From contig CAAFUK010000067.1 in the NCBI GenBank assembly GCA_900766165.1, positions 1-30,015 on the forward strand: a stretch of 30,015 nucleotides of DNA, given 5' to 3'. The position numbers and the translations under genes were made by a program. The DNA comes from an uncultured Collinsella sp. GTDB lineage: Bacteria; Actinomycetota; Coriobacteriia; Coriobacteriales; Coriobacteriaceae. Shown piece after piece: positions 16,100 through 23,658 of the stretch (the stretch's first letter is position 1; each line of letters starts with the position of its first letter). The notes beneath the pieces were generated by a model, which had not been told where the DNA came from, made no database searches, and worked only from the letters and a program-made list of their open reading frames with translations.

Positions 16100-16830
16100 G
16101 AGCACCACCCCCTTGCTGTCTTACGTGTGGCTCACGAGGTTTGGGTATGGCTTCGCCAGGGCGCTTGTGCGCGAAGGCGCTCCATATTCAAACCCTGAGC
16201 CCGGTCAGACAAGCACGTGGCTCTGCCCCACCGTGAACGGTATGTATAAGTGCAGAAACTGAGGCTGCAGGCGTGTATCGCAAGTTTGCCCACAACCTCA
16301 GCTGGCTGCGTGCGAGCCAGTCAAGCGGGTACAAAACTGGACCGCACGCAGCCAGCTGAAGAACTGCACCGTGTTGACATACAACATTTGTTCATTTGCA
16401 TCTTTTGATTAATTCAATGCAAATAAATAAAGTCGCATGACTTCTTTATTGGAGCTCGTGGTGTTTCTGGCACCGCCGTTACGGCCGGATGCTGATCGAC
16501 CCTGCGCTTTGAGGTTTGCTGGAACCGCGAGCGCAGTTGAACTCATGTAACGTTAGGTATCCTAGCACAAGTTGTTAGTGAAACTAATTTGAGTAGCGGC
16601 TAACAACATTTCGTTCATTTAGCGTGCTCAAGGGGGTTGTTTTGGAATGTTGTTCACGTTGGCGCAGGTTATTGGGGTGCGGTGCGTGTTACGTGGCGTT
16701 AATGGGGTCGGGTGGCCCTACATGTCGTACTAATTTAATTGTGGTTGTCTAACAAACTATGTATAGATATGGGAAATTAATTGCGCAACTTTTTGTGGCG
16801 GCACTTTGGGGTGCATGGTGGCTGCATATG
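16100..16830. promoter_or_regulatory. Long noncoding leader and promoter region of the polysaccharide operon
   Basis: About 730 bp without a gene. Near the operon lie a 17-bp-arm hairpin (16298..16359) and a weaker stem close to the loaP-like start (GGTTTG/CAAACC around CCTTCGC/GCGAAG, 16142-16192). Further up the DNA turns AT-rich, with a directly repeated block at 16381-16397 and 16604-16621, an 8-bp inverted repeat GTTGTTAG/CTAACAAC (16572-16579, 16601-16608) and a 7-bp inverted repeat TTTGCAT/ATGCAAA near 16395-16423. I cannot place a convincing -35/-10 pair for the operon. Confidence 0.5.
16298..16359 (-). promoter_or_regulatory. Leader hairpin with 17-bp perfect arms upstream of the loaP-like gene
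   Basis: TCAGCTGGCTGCGTGCG (16298-16314) pairs exactly with 16343-16359. The 28-base loop can form an inner CCAGT/ACTGG stem. In the transcript, the 3' arm ends in CAGCTGAGG, which could instead pair with CCTCAG about 35 bases later, giving a possible alternative fold. No T-run follows, so it is not a simple terminator. It is the best candidate in the window for an RNA target of the LoaP-like protein; that link is inference. Confidence 0.6.
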
Positions 16831-16859
16831 AAAAGAGCCTTCGGTTTCCCGAAGGCTCT
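16831..16859 (-). terminator. Rho-independent terminator of the tRNA-Ala gene
   Basis: An 11-bp perfect stem AGAGCCTTCGG/CCGAAGGCTCT with a 4-base loop (16834-16859). On the minus strand it is followed by TTTT, starting 10 bases after the tRNA CCA end. Confidence 0.88.
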
Positions 16860-16869
16860 GCATTCACGA

Positions 16870-16945
16870 TGGTGGAGACGAGGGGGATCGAACCCCTGAC
16901 CTCTTGACTGCCAGTCAAGCGCTCTCCCAGCTGAGCTACGCCCCC
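16870..16945 (-). tRNA. tRNA-Ala (anticodon GGC)
   Basis: On the minus strand the sequence starts GGGGGCGTAGCTCAGCTGGG, giving the acceptor and D-arm. The anticodon arm is TTGAC-TGGCAG-GTCAA type with anticodon GGC, and the T-arm contains GGTTCGATCC. The CCA end is encoded (16870-16872). Acceptor strand GGGGGCG pairs with CGTCTCC apart from one G-T pair. GGC reads GCC alanine codons, which are common here. It is flanked by its own promoter and terminator. Confidence 0.95.
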
Positions 16946-16958
16946 GTGACAGGTGGAT

Positions 16959-16987
16959 ACTATAGGGGAATGTTTGCGGGGATGCAA
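16959..16987 (-). promoter_or_regulatory. Sigma70-type promoter of tRNA-Ala
   Basis: On the minus strand TTGCAT (16982-16987) and TATAGT (16959-16964) are separated by exactly 17 bases. The -10 ends 13 bases before the mature tRNA 5' end, a normal distance for a tRNA leader. Confidence 0.75.
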
Positions 16988-17024
16988 GAGGTTTTTGTTG
17001 AAACTTTCTCTTACGGGTTTTCCT

Positions 17025-17086
17025 GGGACGGGGCTGAATTGACTAATTTTGACTACGGCAAAATTAGTCAATTAACCCACCGTCCC
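17025..17086. terminator. Long two-part hairpin overlapping the thiamine pyrophosphokinase stop codon
   Basis: The inner stem AATTGACTAATTTTG (17037-17051) pairs exactly with 17059-17073 around a 7-base loop. An outer stem GGGACGG/CCGTCCC (17025-17031, 17080-17086) encloses it with small internal loops. It covers the last codons and TAA of the gene. It lacks a clean T-run on either strand, so it may be a transcript-end stabiliser or an atypical terminator. Confidence 0.5.
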
Positions 17087-17737
17087 GATAAAACCCTCAC
17101 GGTATAGATAACCGATTGCGACGCCCTGATGGACTTCAATGGTTGCCGTTCCCCGGACTATGTTGCTGATGCCGGTGTCGGCTAGTAGGCCTAGTGGGGC
17201 GTGGTCTAGTTCCCATTCTAGGCCGTGTTCGCTGGCTTCCGTGTTTGGGGCGATTGCGATGATGGAGAAAGTCTTGCCTTCGGCTCCCTGGATGGTCCAG
17301 AACTCGCCTGCGTGGAGGATGCGGGCGGTTACTTGGTCCTCGCGGATCCAGACGGGGGCATCAGTGTAGCCTGCAAGCAGGCCTAGGACGGATAGGGCCA
17401 TGTCGGGGCGGCCTCCGGTGGCGCAGGTTGCTACCACTTCGGCGTTCGGCCAGCGGCGGCGGGCGGCGTCCAAAGCCAAGGCCAGATCGGTGTAGTCCTT
17501 GTAGGGGTTGTGGCGCTCTACCTCGAAGTCTTTGGCGGCGTCGACTAGGGCGCGGCCAGCTTCGCTAACCGTGTCAGCGTCGCCCACGTAGACGTCGCAG
17601 CTCAAGCCGGCACCCAGCAGGGCGTCTAAGCCGCGATCTACGGCAACGATGTGGTCGCACTCCCCTGACAGGCGGCGCAGCAACTCGGCACTTGCCACCA
17701 GCGGCGAGCCGCACACAACCAATACCTTGTAAGCCAC
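17072..17737 (-). CDS. Thiamine pyrophosphokinase
   Basis: 221 residues, the family's usual length. HIVAVDRGLDALL, VYVGDADTV, NPYKDYTDLALAL and ATGGRPDMALSVL are the conserved TPK catalytic and nucleotide-binding motifs; GEFWTIQGAEGKTFSIIAIA marks the C-terminal thiamine-binding domain. The enzyme transfers pyrophosphate from ATP to thiamine in the cytosol to form thiamine diphosphate. It lies 9 bp after the HAD phosphatase gene on the same strand, so the two are probably co-transcribed. The start MAYKVLVVCG at 17737 is taken because it begins the family N-terminus. The 3' end is folded into a long hairpin. Gene symbols differ between groups (thiN, tnr3), so none is given. Confidence 0.88.
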   Translation of the reverse strand: MAYKVLVVCGSPLVASAELLRRLSGECDHIVAVDRGLDALLGAGLSCDVYVGDADTVSEAGRALVDAAKDFEVERHNPYKDYTDLALALDAARRRWPNAEVVATCATGGRPDMALSVLGLLAGYTDAPVWIREDQVTARILHAGEFWTIQGAEGKTFSIIAIAPNTEASEHGLEWELDHAPLGLLADTGISNIVRGTATIEVHQGVAIGYLYREGFIGTVG

Positions 17738-17746
17738 GGCCCTCGC

Positions 17747-18436
17747 CTATCCCTCAAACGCCAGTACGCTATCGAGCGCAAGCTCTTCATAGCTATCGAT
17801 AAAGATGTCGCAGTTGGCGCGCACCTCATCGCGCTCCATACGGCCATGCGAGTCATAGATGCCCACGCGCTTGAAACCAGCGGTGCCAGAGCTCTTAAGG
17901 CCAAACACCGCATCCTCAAAGACCCACGCGGTATCAAACGCATGCCCGTGGCGCTCCTCCAGGCGGCGCAGCGCCAGCTCGTACACATCGGGGAACTGCT
18001 TGGAACGACCTGCCTCGCCCGTGGTGGTAACAAACTCCATGTAAGCGTCGAGCCCGGCGCCCGCAAGCGCGGACTGCACCAGCTCGACCGGCGTGGACGT
18101 AGCCACGCACATTGCAATGCCCGCCGCCTTCGCCTGCTTTAAAAATGCCAAGAGTCCCTCGCGCGGCGGTACCTTAGAGTAGCCATCGATCAGGATTGCG
18201 CTCAGCTCGCGATACAGCTCCTCGCCATTCGTACCAATGCCCCACGTTTCGTGGTAGGCCTGGCACTCATCCTCCAGCGACAAATGCTCAAACTGGGCAA
18301 AATCGTCGACCGTCACGTCAATCCCGTGGCGGTGCAATAACTCGGGCTGAGCATAAGCCCAAACGGGGGTGCTATTAACCAGCGTGCCATCGCAATCGAA
18401 AATAAAAGCAACCTTGGGAGTGACGGTATGGGACAT
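17747..18436 (-). CDS. HAD-superfamily hydrolase, beta-phosphoglucomutase-like
   Basis: About 229 residues. FIFDCDGTLVNSTPVW is HAD motif I with nucleophile and acid Asp; CVATSTPVELVQSAL is motif II (Thr/Ser); SKQFPDVYELALRRL carries the motif III Lys-Pro-type position (here KQFPD), and VFEDAVFGLKSSGTAGFKRV is motif IV. The helical cap after motif I places it in subfamily I with phosphatases and beta-phosphoglucomutases. Substrate unknown; a sugar phosphate would fit its divergent position beside the glycogen genes. I choose the ATG at 18436 because AAAGG stands 7 bases ahead; the frame extends to a TTG at 18457. LacI-type operator motifs and a TTGACA box facing this gene lie in the divergent intergenic region. 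Confidence 0.85.
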   Translation of the reverse strand: MSHTVTPKVAFIFDCDGTLVNSTPVWAYAQPELLHRHGIDVTVDDFAQFEHLSLEDECQAYHETWGIGTNGEELYRELSAILIDGYSKVPPREGLLAFLKQAKAAGIAMCVATSTPVELVQSALAGAGLDAYMEFVTTTGEAGRSKQFPDVYELALRRLEERHGHAFDTAWVFEDAVFGLKSSGTAGFKRVGIYDSHGRMERDEVRANCDIFIDSYEELALDSVLAFEG

Positions 18437-18458
18437 AAACGAACCTTTCGATATCAAA

Positions 18459-18570
18459 TGGTAAACATTCTGCTAAAAACGTTTTACCAAACGTCAGCCA
18501 AACAATTTTGAAACCCTAATTGGTAAAACTGTCAAGAGTTTTACCACGGCAATTCTGCCAGTGGTATAAA
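18459..18570. promoter_or_regulatory. Divergent control region with LacI-type operator motifs (HAD gene / glgB)
   Basis: TGGTAAAC stands at 18459. GCTAAAAACGTTTTACCA at 18472-18489 is a near-palindrome with central CG, the LacI/GalR operator form. TGGTAAAACT (18521-18530) and AGTTTTACCA (18537-18546) are exact inverted half-sites whose spacer, with flanking bases, holds a minus-strand TTGACA (18530-18535) as -35 box toward the HAD gene; its -10 is poor (TTCAAA-like). Toward glgB, TTACCA (18541-18546) and TATAAA (18565-18570) are 18 bases apart. The same half-site recurs before the GH13 gene. No LacI-type regulator gene is in the window. Confidence 0.65.
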
Positions 18571-18642
18571 CATGTCGCTTACCGATTAAACGCACCCGCA
18601 AATCCGCTTTCGTCCATAAAACTAACGCACAGGTGTTATCGT

Positions 18643-18696
18643 AGTTTCTGCCGAAAGTTCCACCGAGCACGCGAGGTGGAACGAATCACAGAAACT
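18643..18696 (+). promoter_or_regulatory. Nested hairpin in the glgB leader
   Basis: An outer stem AGTTTCTG/CAGAAACT (18643-18650, 18689-18696) and an inner stem GTTCCACC/GGTGGAAC (18657-18664, 18675-18682) are exact, separated by a symmetrical internal loop of 6 bases on each side and closed by a 10-base loop. It lies about 70-125 bases before the glgB start. It could be an RNA control element or a large operator; it matches no riboswitch I recognise. The remainder of the leader (18571-18642 and 18697-18767) shows nothing further. Confidence 0.5.
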
Positions 18697-18767
18697 TCGC
18701 CGTCCCTTCGATTCGTGCAGCCTTGGACCTTTCGCATCTAGTCACCAAGGCAACACGCTGCCGCGTC

Positions 18768-21029
18768 ATGATGGGATCAAACGTGAGCGATACAAAGCTA
18801 AAGCCAACGGCTAAAAAGCCCGCAACCCGCAAACCGGCTCCGCACGCACCGGAGCTCTCCAAGGACGATGTCTACCTGTTTGGCATTGGAATGTGGGAGC
18901 GCAGCTGGGAAAAGATGGGCGCACATCCCGACACGCAGAACCGTACGCGCGGCTGGCGCTTTTGCGTTTGGGCGCCCGATGTAAAAAGCGTCCATGTCAT
19001 TGGCGAATTTAACGACTGGGATGAGGAAGCCAACCCGCTGGTGCCCGTGCATACGAGCGCTATTTGGGAAGGTTTTATTCCTGGCGCCGAGCAGGGCCAG
19101 CTCTATAAATATCTCATCGAGACCAACGAGGGCGAGAAGCTCTATAAGGCCGATCCGTATGCCTTTAAGGCCGAGTGCCCTCCGGGTACAGCTAGCGTGC
19201 TGTGGACTCTCGATGGCTACAAGTGGAACGACGCCGCGTGGCTCAAGCGCCGAGCCGGCCACAACCACATGTCGCAGCCCCTTAACATCTACGAGGTGCA
19301 TATTGGCTCGTGGAAGCGCCACGGCGACGCGCCGCAGGGCGAGCCCGACGAGTACGGCAACTACCCTGGTCCCATGGATCCCTTCCCCGCGCAGCGCGGC
19401 GAGTTCTACACCTACGACGATCTGTCGGTGGAGCTCGTAGACTACGTGCGCGACATGGGCTACACGCATATCGAGGTCATGCCGCTCATGGAGCATCCCT
19501 TCGACGGCTCCTGGGGCTACCAGACGACCGGCTACTATGCCGCCACGTCGCGCTACGGCAACCCGCAGCAGCTCATGCACTTTATCGATGCGTGCCACGA
19601 GGCGGGCATCGGCGTAATCATGGACTGGGTGCCTGGCGGTTTTTGCGCCGACTCCCATGGCCTTGCCACCTTTAACGGGCACATGCTGTTTGAGCACGAG
19701 ATCCACCCCAACTGGGGCACGCACAAGTTTGACTTTGCCCGCGGCGAGGTCCGTTCCTTCCTGGTCTCCAACGTGTTGTATTGGCTCGAGAACTTCCATG
19801 TGGACGGCATTCGCATGGACGGCGTGTCCAGCATGCTGTACCTCAACTTTGGCATTGACGATCCCGGCCAAAAGAAGTTCAACAAGTACGGTACCGAGGA
19901 GGACCTGGACGCCAGCGCGTTTATCCGCCAGGTCAACTGCGCCGTGGAGGCGCACTACCCCGACGTGATGATGATGGCCGAGGAGTCCACCGCGTGGCCG
20001 CTCGTGACCTATCCACCGCAGGACGGCGGCCTGGGCTTCCACTACAAGTGGGACATGGGCTGGATGAACGACACCCTGCATTACATGCAGACCGATTTTC
20101 CATGGCGCCCCGGCAACCACGGCCTGCTCACGTTCTCCATCATGTACGCCTTTACCGAAAACTTCATCTGCCCGCTAAGCCACGACGAGGTCGTGCATGG
20201 CAAGTGCTCGCTCATCGGCCGCATGCCGGGCGACTGGTGGCGCCAGTTTGCCGGCCTGCGCACGCTGGCTTTCTACCAAATGACGCACCCCGGTGCCAAG
20301 CTCAACTTTATGGGCAACGAGATCGGCCAGTTTATTGAGTGGCGCTACTACGAGTCCATCCAGTGGTTCCTGACCGAGGAGTACGAGACACACCGTCATC
20401 ATCAGGCGTTTATCAAGGCGCTCAACCACCTGTACACCGCCGAGCCCGCCCTGTACGAGCGCGGCTACACCGACGACGGCTTTACCTGGATCGATGCGGA
20501 CAACTCCAAGCAGTCCATCGTGAGCTTTGTGCGTCAGGGCGAGGACGTCGATGACGACCTGGTGATCATGATCAACTTTGACCCGGCGAGCTACGAGAGC
20601 TTCCGCGTGGGCGTGCCGCGCGAGGGTGACTGGGAGGTCATCTTTGATTCCGACCGTCCCGAGTTTGGCGGCAGCGGCTATGCCGGCGAGGAGCCCTACA
20701 CTTGCTCGAGCGAGCCCTATCCCTGGAATGGGCAGATGGACTCCATCGAGATTAAGGTGCCCGGCCTGGCTGGCGTGGTGCTTAAGCGCCGCGGTCCCAG
20801 CAGCTATAAGCCGCCCGTGGTCGAGGAGCCCAAGGCTGCGCCCAAGAAGCGCACGTCCTCGGTGAAGCCCAAGCCTGCGGCTGCCAAGAAGGCTCCGGCC
20901 AAGGCGAAGGCTCACAAGCCCGCTGCCAAGGCTTCGGCCAAGTCCAGCACGGCCAAAAAGGCAGCCACTAAAAAGGCTGCTCCCAAGGCCAAGGCAGCTG
21001 CTGTTAAGGCTCCTGCCAAGAAAGCGTAA
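18768..21029 (+). CDS. glgB: 1,4-alpha-glucan branching enzyme with lysine-rich C-terminal tail
   Basis: About 753 residues. An N-terminal CBM48 module (WRFCVWAPDVKSVHVIGEFN and DWDEEANPLV) is followed by the GH13 barrel: YTHIEVMPLMEHPFDGSWGY, HVDGIRMDGVSSMLYLNF with nucleophile Asp351, MMAEESTAWP with the acid Glu, and PLSHDEVVHGKCSL with Asp473. It cuts alpha-1,4 chains and re-attaches them as alpha-1,6 branches. From about residue 682 the protein changes to a 72-residue Lys/Ala/Pro tail (KKAPAKAKAHKPAAKASAKS and similar) like histone H1; GlgA carries a longer one. A short Lys-rich stretch also precedes the catalytic part. The start is uncertain: ATG 18768, ATG 18771 and GTG 18783 are all possible and the frame is open to 18723. 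First gene of the glycogen operon. Confidence 0.93.
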   Translation: MMGSNVSDTKLKPTAKKPATRKPAPHAPELSKDDVYLFGIGMWERSWEKMGAHPDTQNRTRGWRFCVWAPDVKSVHVIGEFNDWDEEANPLVPVHTSAIWEGFIPGAEQGQLYKYLIETNEGEKLYKADPYAFKAECPPGTASVLWTLDGYKWNDAAWLKRRAGHNHMSQPLNIYEVHIGSWKRHGDAPQGEPDEYGNYPGPMDPFPAQRGEFYTYDDLSVELVDYVRDMGYTHIEVMPLMEHPFDGSWGYQTTGYYAATSRYGNPQQLMHFIDACHEAGIGVIMDWVPGGFCADSHGLATFNGHMLFEHEIHPNWGTHKFDFARGEVRSFLVSNVLYWLENFHVDGIRMDGVSSMLYLNFGIDDPGQKKFNKYGTEEDLDASAFIRQVNCAVEAHYPDVMMMAEESTAWPLVTYPPQDGGLGFHYKWDMGWMNDTLHYMQTDFPWRPGNHGLLTFSIMYAFTENFICPLSHDEVVHGKCSLIGRMPGDWWRQFAGLRTLAFYQMTHPGAKLNFMGNEIGQFIEWRYYESIQWFLTEEYETHRHHQAFIKALNHLYTAEPALYERGYTDDGFTWIDADNSKQSIVSFVRQGEDVDDDLVIMINFDPASYESFRVGVPREGDWEVIFDSDRPEFGGSGYAGEEPYTCSSEPYPWNGQMDSIEIKVPGLAGVVLKRRGPSSYKPPVVEEPKAAPKKRTSSVKPKPAAAKKAPAKAKAHKPAAKASAKSSTAKKAATKKAAPKAKAAAVKAPAKKA

Positions 21030-21054
21030 CAAAAGCGTTACCGCTGCAATCACC

Positions 21055-21122
21055 CGCCCCGCGGGGGCGTAGGATACAAGTCATAACCGTTCCGGGAGAA
21101 ACATCCCCGGGGGAAAGGAACG
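21055..21122 (+). promoter_or_regulatory. Intercistronic hairpins between glgB and glgP, the second involving the glgP ribosome binding site
   Basis: CGCCCC/GGGGCG (21055-21060, 21064-21069) forms a tight hairpin 25 bases after the glgB stop. CGTTCC (21088-21093) can pair with GGAACG (21117-21122), which overlaps the AAAGGA ribosome binding site of glgP; an alternative inner CCGGG/CCCGG stem is also possible. No T-run follows the first stem, so transcription probably continues. Confidence 0.5.
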
Positions 21123-21123
21123 T

Positions 21124-23550
21124 ATGAATAAGATCTTCGACAACAAGCAGGAGTTTACCGAGCTCTATCGCGATGCCGTCATGAGCATCAGCGGCAAGAG
21201 CGTCGAGGCCGCCAGCGACCTTGACCGCTTTAACGCCCTGGCCAAGCTCGTGGCCGAGAAGGCGCGCACCGTTGCCACCAAGAGCGACGCCCGCGCCACC
21301 GCCGAGGGCAAGAAGCGCGTGTACTACTTCTCGATCGAGTTTTTGATCGGCCGCCTGCTTGACAACTACCTGCTCAACTTTGGCGTGCGCGACATGGTCG
21401 CCGAGGCGCTCGACGACATGGGCTTTGACCTGTCCGTCATCGAGAACCAGGAGCCCGATCCGGCTCTGGGCAACGGTGGCCTGGGCCGTCTGGCCGCATG
21501 CTTCCTGGATTCCATGGCAGCCGAGGGCATTGCCGGCTACGGCAACGGCATGCGCTACCGCTACGGCCTGTTTAAGCAGGAGATCGTCAACGGCAGCCAG
21601 GTCGAGGCCACCGACGAGTGGCTAACCCACGGCTATCCCTGGGAGGTCCGTCGTCAGGACAAGGCCGTGACCATTAAGTTTGGTGGCCATGTTGAGGGCT
21701 TTGAGGAGAACGGCCGCACGTTCTACCGCACGGTGGACACGCAGGACATCCTGGCCGTCCCTTATGACATCCCCGTGGTGGGCTATGCCGGCGAGACCGT
21801 CAACAAGCTGCGCGTCTGGGCCGCCGAGCCGGTTGAGGAGCACTTTGACCTGGAGGCCTTCAACCGCGGCGACTACGCCCTGGCCGACGCCGAGCGCGCC
21901 GAGGCCGAGGCCATCAGCGCCATCCTCTACCCCAACGACGCCGGCGAGCACGGCCGTCTGCTGCGCCTGAAGCAGGAGTACCTGTTTGTATCGGCCGGCA
22001 TCTACAGCCTGCTCGACACCTTTGAGAAGGAGCACGGCGAGAACTGGGAGCTGCTGCCGCAGTTTGTGGCCATCCACACCAACGACACCCACCCCGCCAT
22101 GTGCGGCCCCGAGCTCATGCGCATCCTCATCGACGAGAAGAAGCTCGAGTGGGATGACGCCTGGAACATCGTGACGCAGGTCGTGAGCTACACCAACCAC
22201 ACCATCCTGCCCGAGGCTCTGGAGAAGTGGCCCATCGGCACGTTCTCCAAACTCCTCCCCCGCGTCTACCAGATCATCGACGAGATCAGCCGCCGTTGGC
22301 ACGAGTCCTTCGACACCACGCAGGAGGGCTGGCAGGAGCGTCTGCGCCAGACCGCCATCCTGTGGGACGGCGAGATTCGCATGGCCAACCTGTCTGTGAT
22401 CTGCAGCCACAGCGTCAACGGCGTGGCCAAGATCCACTCCGACATCATCAAGAACATCGTGCTCAAGGACTTCTATGCCCTGACGCCCGAGAAGTTCAAC
22501 AACAAGACCAACGGCATCTCGCACCGTCGCTTCTTTGCCGAGGCCAACCCCACATACGCCAAGCTCGTCACCGAGGCCATTGGCGACGGCTGGCTGAAGG
22601 ACGCCTTTGAGCTGGAGAAGCTCAAGGAGTTTAAGGACGACACCGAGTTCCTGAAGGCCGTGGGTGCCTCCAAGCGCGCCAACAAGGAGCGCCTGGCCGC
22701 CTACGTTAAGGCCGAGACCGGTCTGGTCATCGACCCCAACACCGTCTTCGATGTTCAGGTTAAGCGCTTCCATGCCTACAAGCGCCAGCTCATGAACATC
22801 ATGAAGGTGATGGACATCTACAATCGTCGCATCGCGAATCCCAACTTCCACGTGACGCCGACGACCTTCATCTTTAGCGGCAAGGCTGCCTCGAGCTACA
22901 CCTTTGCCAAGGAGACCATCCGTCTGATCAACTCCGTCGCCGAGGTCGTCAACAACGACCCGCGCGTGAACGAGGTCATGAAGGTCTGCTTTATCCCCAA
23001 CTTCCGCGTGAGCAACGCCCAGCTCATCTACCCCGCCGCCGAGATCTCTGAGCAGATTTCGACCGCCGGTAAGGAGGCCTCGGGCACGTCCAACATGAAG
23101 CTCATGATGAACGGCGCCATTACGCTGGGCACCCTCGACGGCGCCAACATCGAGATCGCCGACCTGGCCGGTCGCGAGAACGAGGCCATCTTTGGCCTGA
23201 CCGCTCCCGAGGTCGAGCAGCTCTGGGCATCCAATAGCTACTTTGCGTGGGATACCCTCAACGGCGACCGCGAGCGTCTGGGCCGCGTGATGGACGAGCT
23301 CAAGGACAATACCTTTGCGGGTCTTTCGGGCAACTTCGAGAGCATCTACAACGAGCTCATGAACAACAACGACCCCGACCTGGTCATGGCCGATTTCCGC
23401 AGCTACGTCGACGCCTGGGAGGCGCTCACGAACAGCTATGGCGACCAGGAGACCTGGAACCGCAAGGCCCTGCTCAACACCGCCTCGAGCGGCTGGTTCT
23501 CGAGCGACCGCACCATTCGCGAGTACCGCGACGAGATCTGGCACGCGTAA
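21124..23550 (+). CDS. glgP: Glycogen/starch phosphorylase
   Basis: 808 residues, the normal size for GT35. KRVYYFSIEFLIGRLLDNYL, NQEPDPALGNGGLGRLAACF and LDSMAAEGIAGYGNGMRYRY are family hallmarks; HTNDTHPAMCGPELMRIL lies in the middle; KEASGTSNMKLMMNGAITLG carries the pyridoxal-phosphate lysine (Lys659). The enzyme removes glucose-1-phosphate from the non-reducing ends of alpha-1,4-glucans with inorganic phosphate. ATG 21124 follows AAAGGA at 5 bases. No Lys-rich tail is present: the protein ends normally with EYRDEIWHA. It lies between the branching enzyme and the ADP-glucose genes, so synthesis and breakdown share one transcription unit. Confidence 0.95.
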   Translation: MNKIFDNKQEFTELYRDAVMSISGKSVEAASDLDRFNALAKLVAEKARTVATKSDARATAEGKKRVYYFSIEFLIGRLLDNYLLNFGVRDMVAEALDDMGFDLSVIENQEPDPALGNGGLGRLAACFLDSMAAEGIAGYGNGMRYRYGLFKQEIVNGSQVEATDEWLTHGYPWEVRRQDKAVTIKFGGHVEGFEENGRTFYRTVDTQDILAVPYDIPVVGYAGETVNKLRVWAAEPVEEHFDLEAFNRGDYALADAERAEAEAISAILYPNDAGEHGRLLRLKQEYLFVSAGIYSLLDTFEKEHGENWELLPQFVAIHTNDTHPAMCGPELMRILIDEKKLEWDDAWNIVTQVVSYTNHTILPEALEKWPIGTFSKLLPRVYQIIDEISRRWHESFDTTQEGWQERLRQTAILWDGEIRMANLSVICSHSVNGVAKIHSDIIKNIVLKDFYALTPEKFNNKTNGISHRRFFAEANPTYAKLVTEAIGDGWLKDAFELEKLKEFKDDTEFLKAVGASKRANKERLAAYVKAETGLVIDPNTVFDVQVKRFHAYKRQLMNIMKVMDIYNRRIANPNFHVTPTTFIFSGKAASSYTFAKETIRLINSVAEVVNNDPRVNEVMKVCFIPNFRVSNAQLIYPAAEISEQISTAGKEASGTSNMKLMMNGAITLGTLDGANIEIADLAGRENEAIFGLTAPEVEQLWASNSYFAWDTLNGDRERLGRVMDELKDNTFAGLSGNFESIYNELMNNNDPDLVMADFRSYVDAWEALTNSYGDQETWNRKALLNTASSGWFSSDRTIREYRDEIWHA

Positions 23551-23587
23551 AGGCGCGCGAGCTCCCCTATGCCAGCACGGCATTACT

Positions 23588-23618
23588 CGACGGGCGTGAC
23601 GTTGCGCCGCGCCCGTCG
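23588..23618 (+). promoter_or_regulatory. Intercistronic hairpin between glgP and glgC
   Basis: CGACGGGCG (23588-23596) pairs exactly with CGCCCGTCG (23610-23618). No T-run follows (TAATGGGTTTAGG), so it looks like a transcript-processing or stabilising element rather than a terminator. Confidence 0.5.
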
Positions 23619-23658
23619 CTAATGGGTTTAGGAACATCGATGACAGAAGGAGAAATCG

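Noticed and set aside
16373..16400. TTGACA as a possible plus-strand promoter
   Set aside because: No acceptable -10 box at 16-18 bases and no plus-strand gene downstream.
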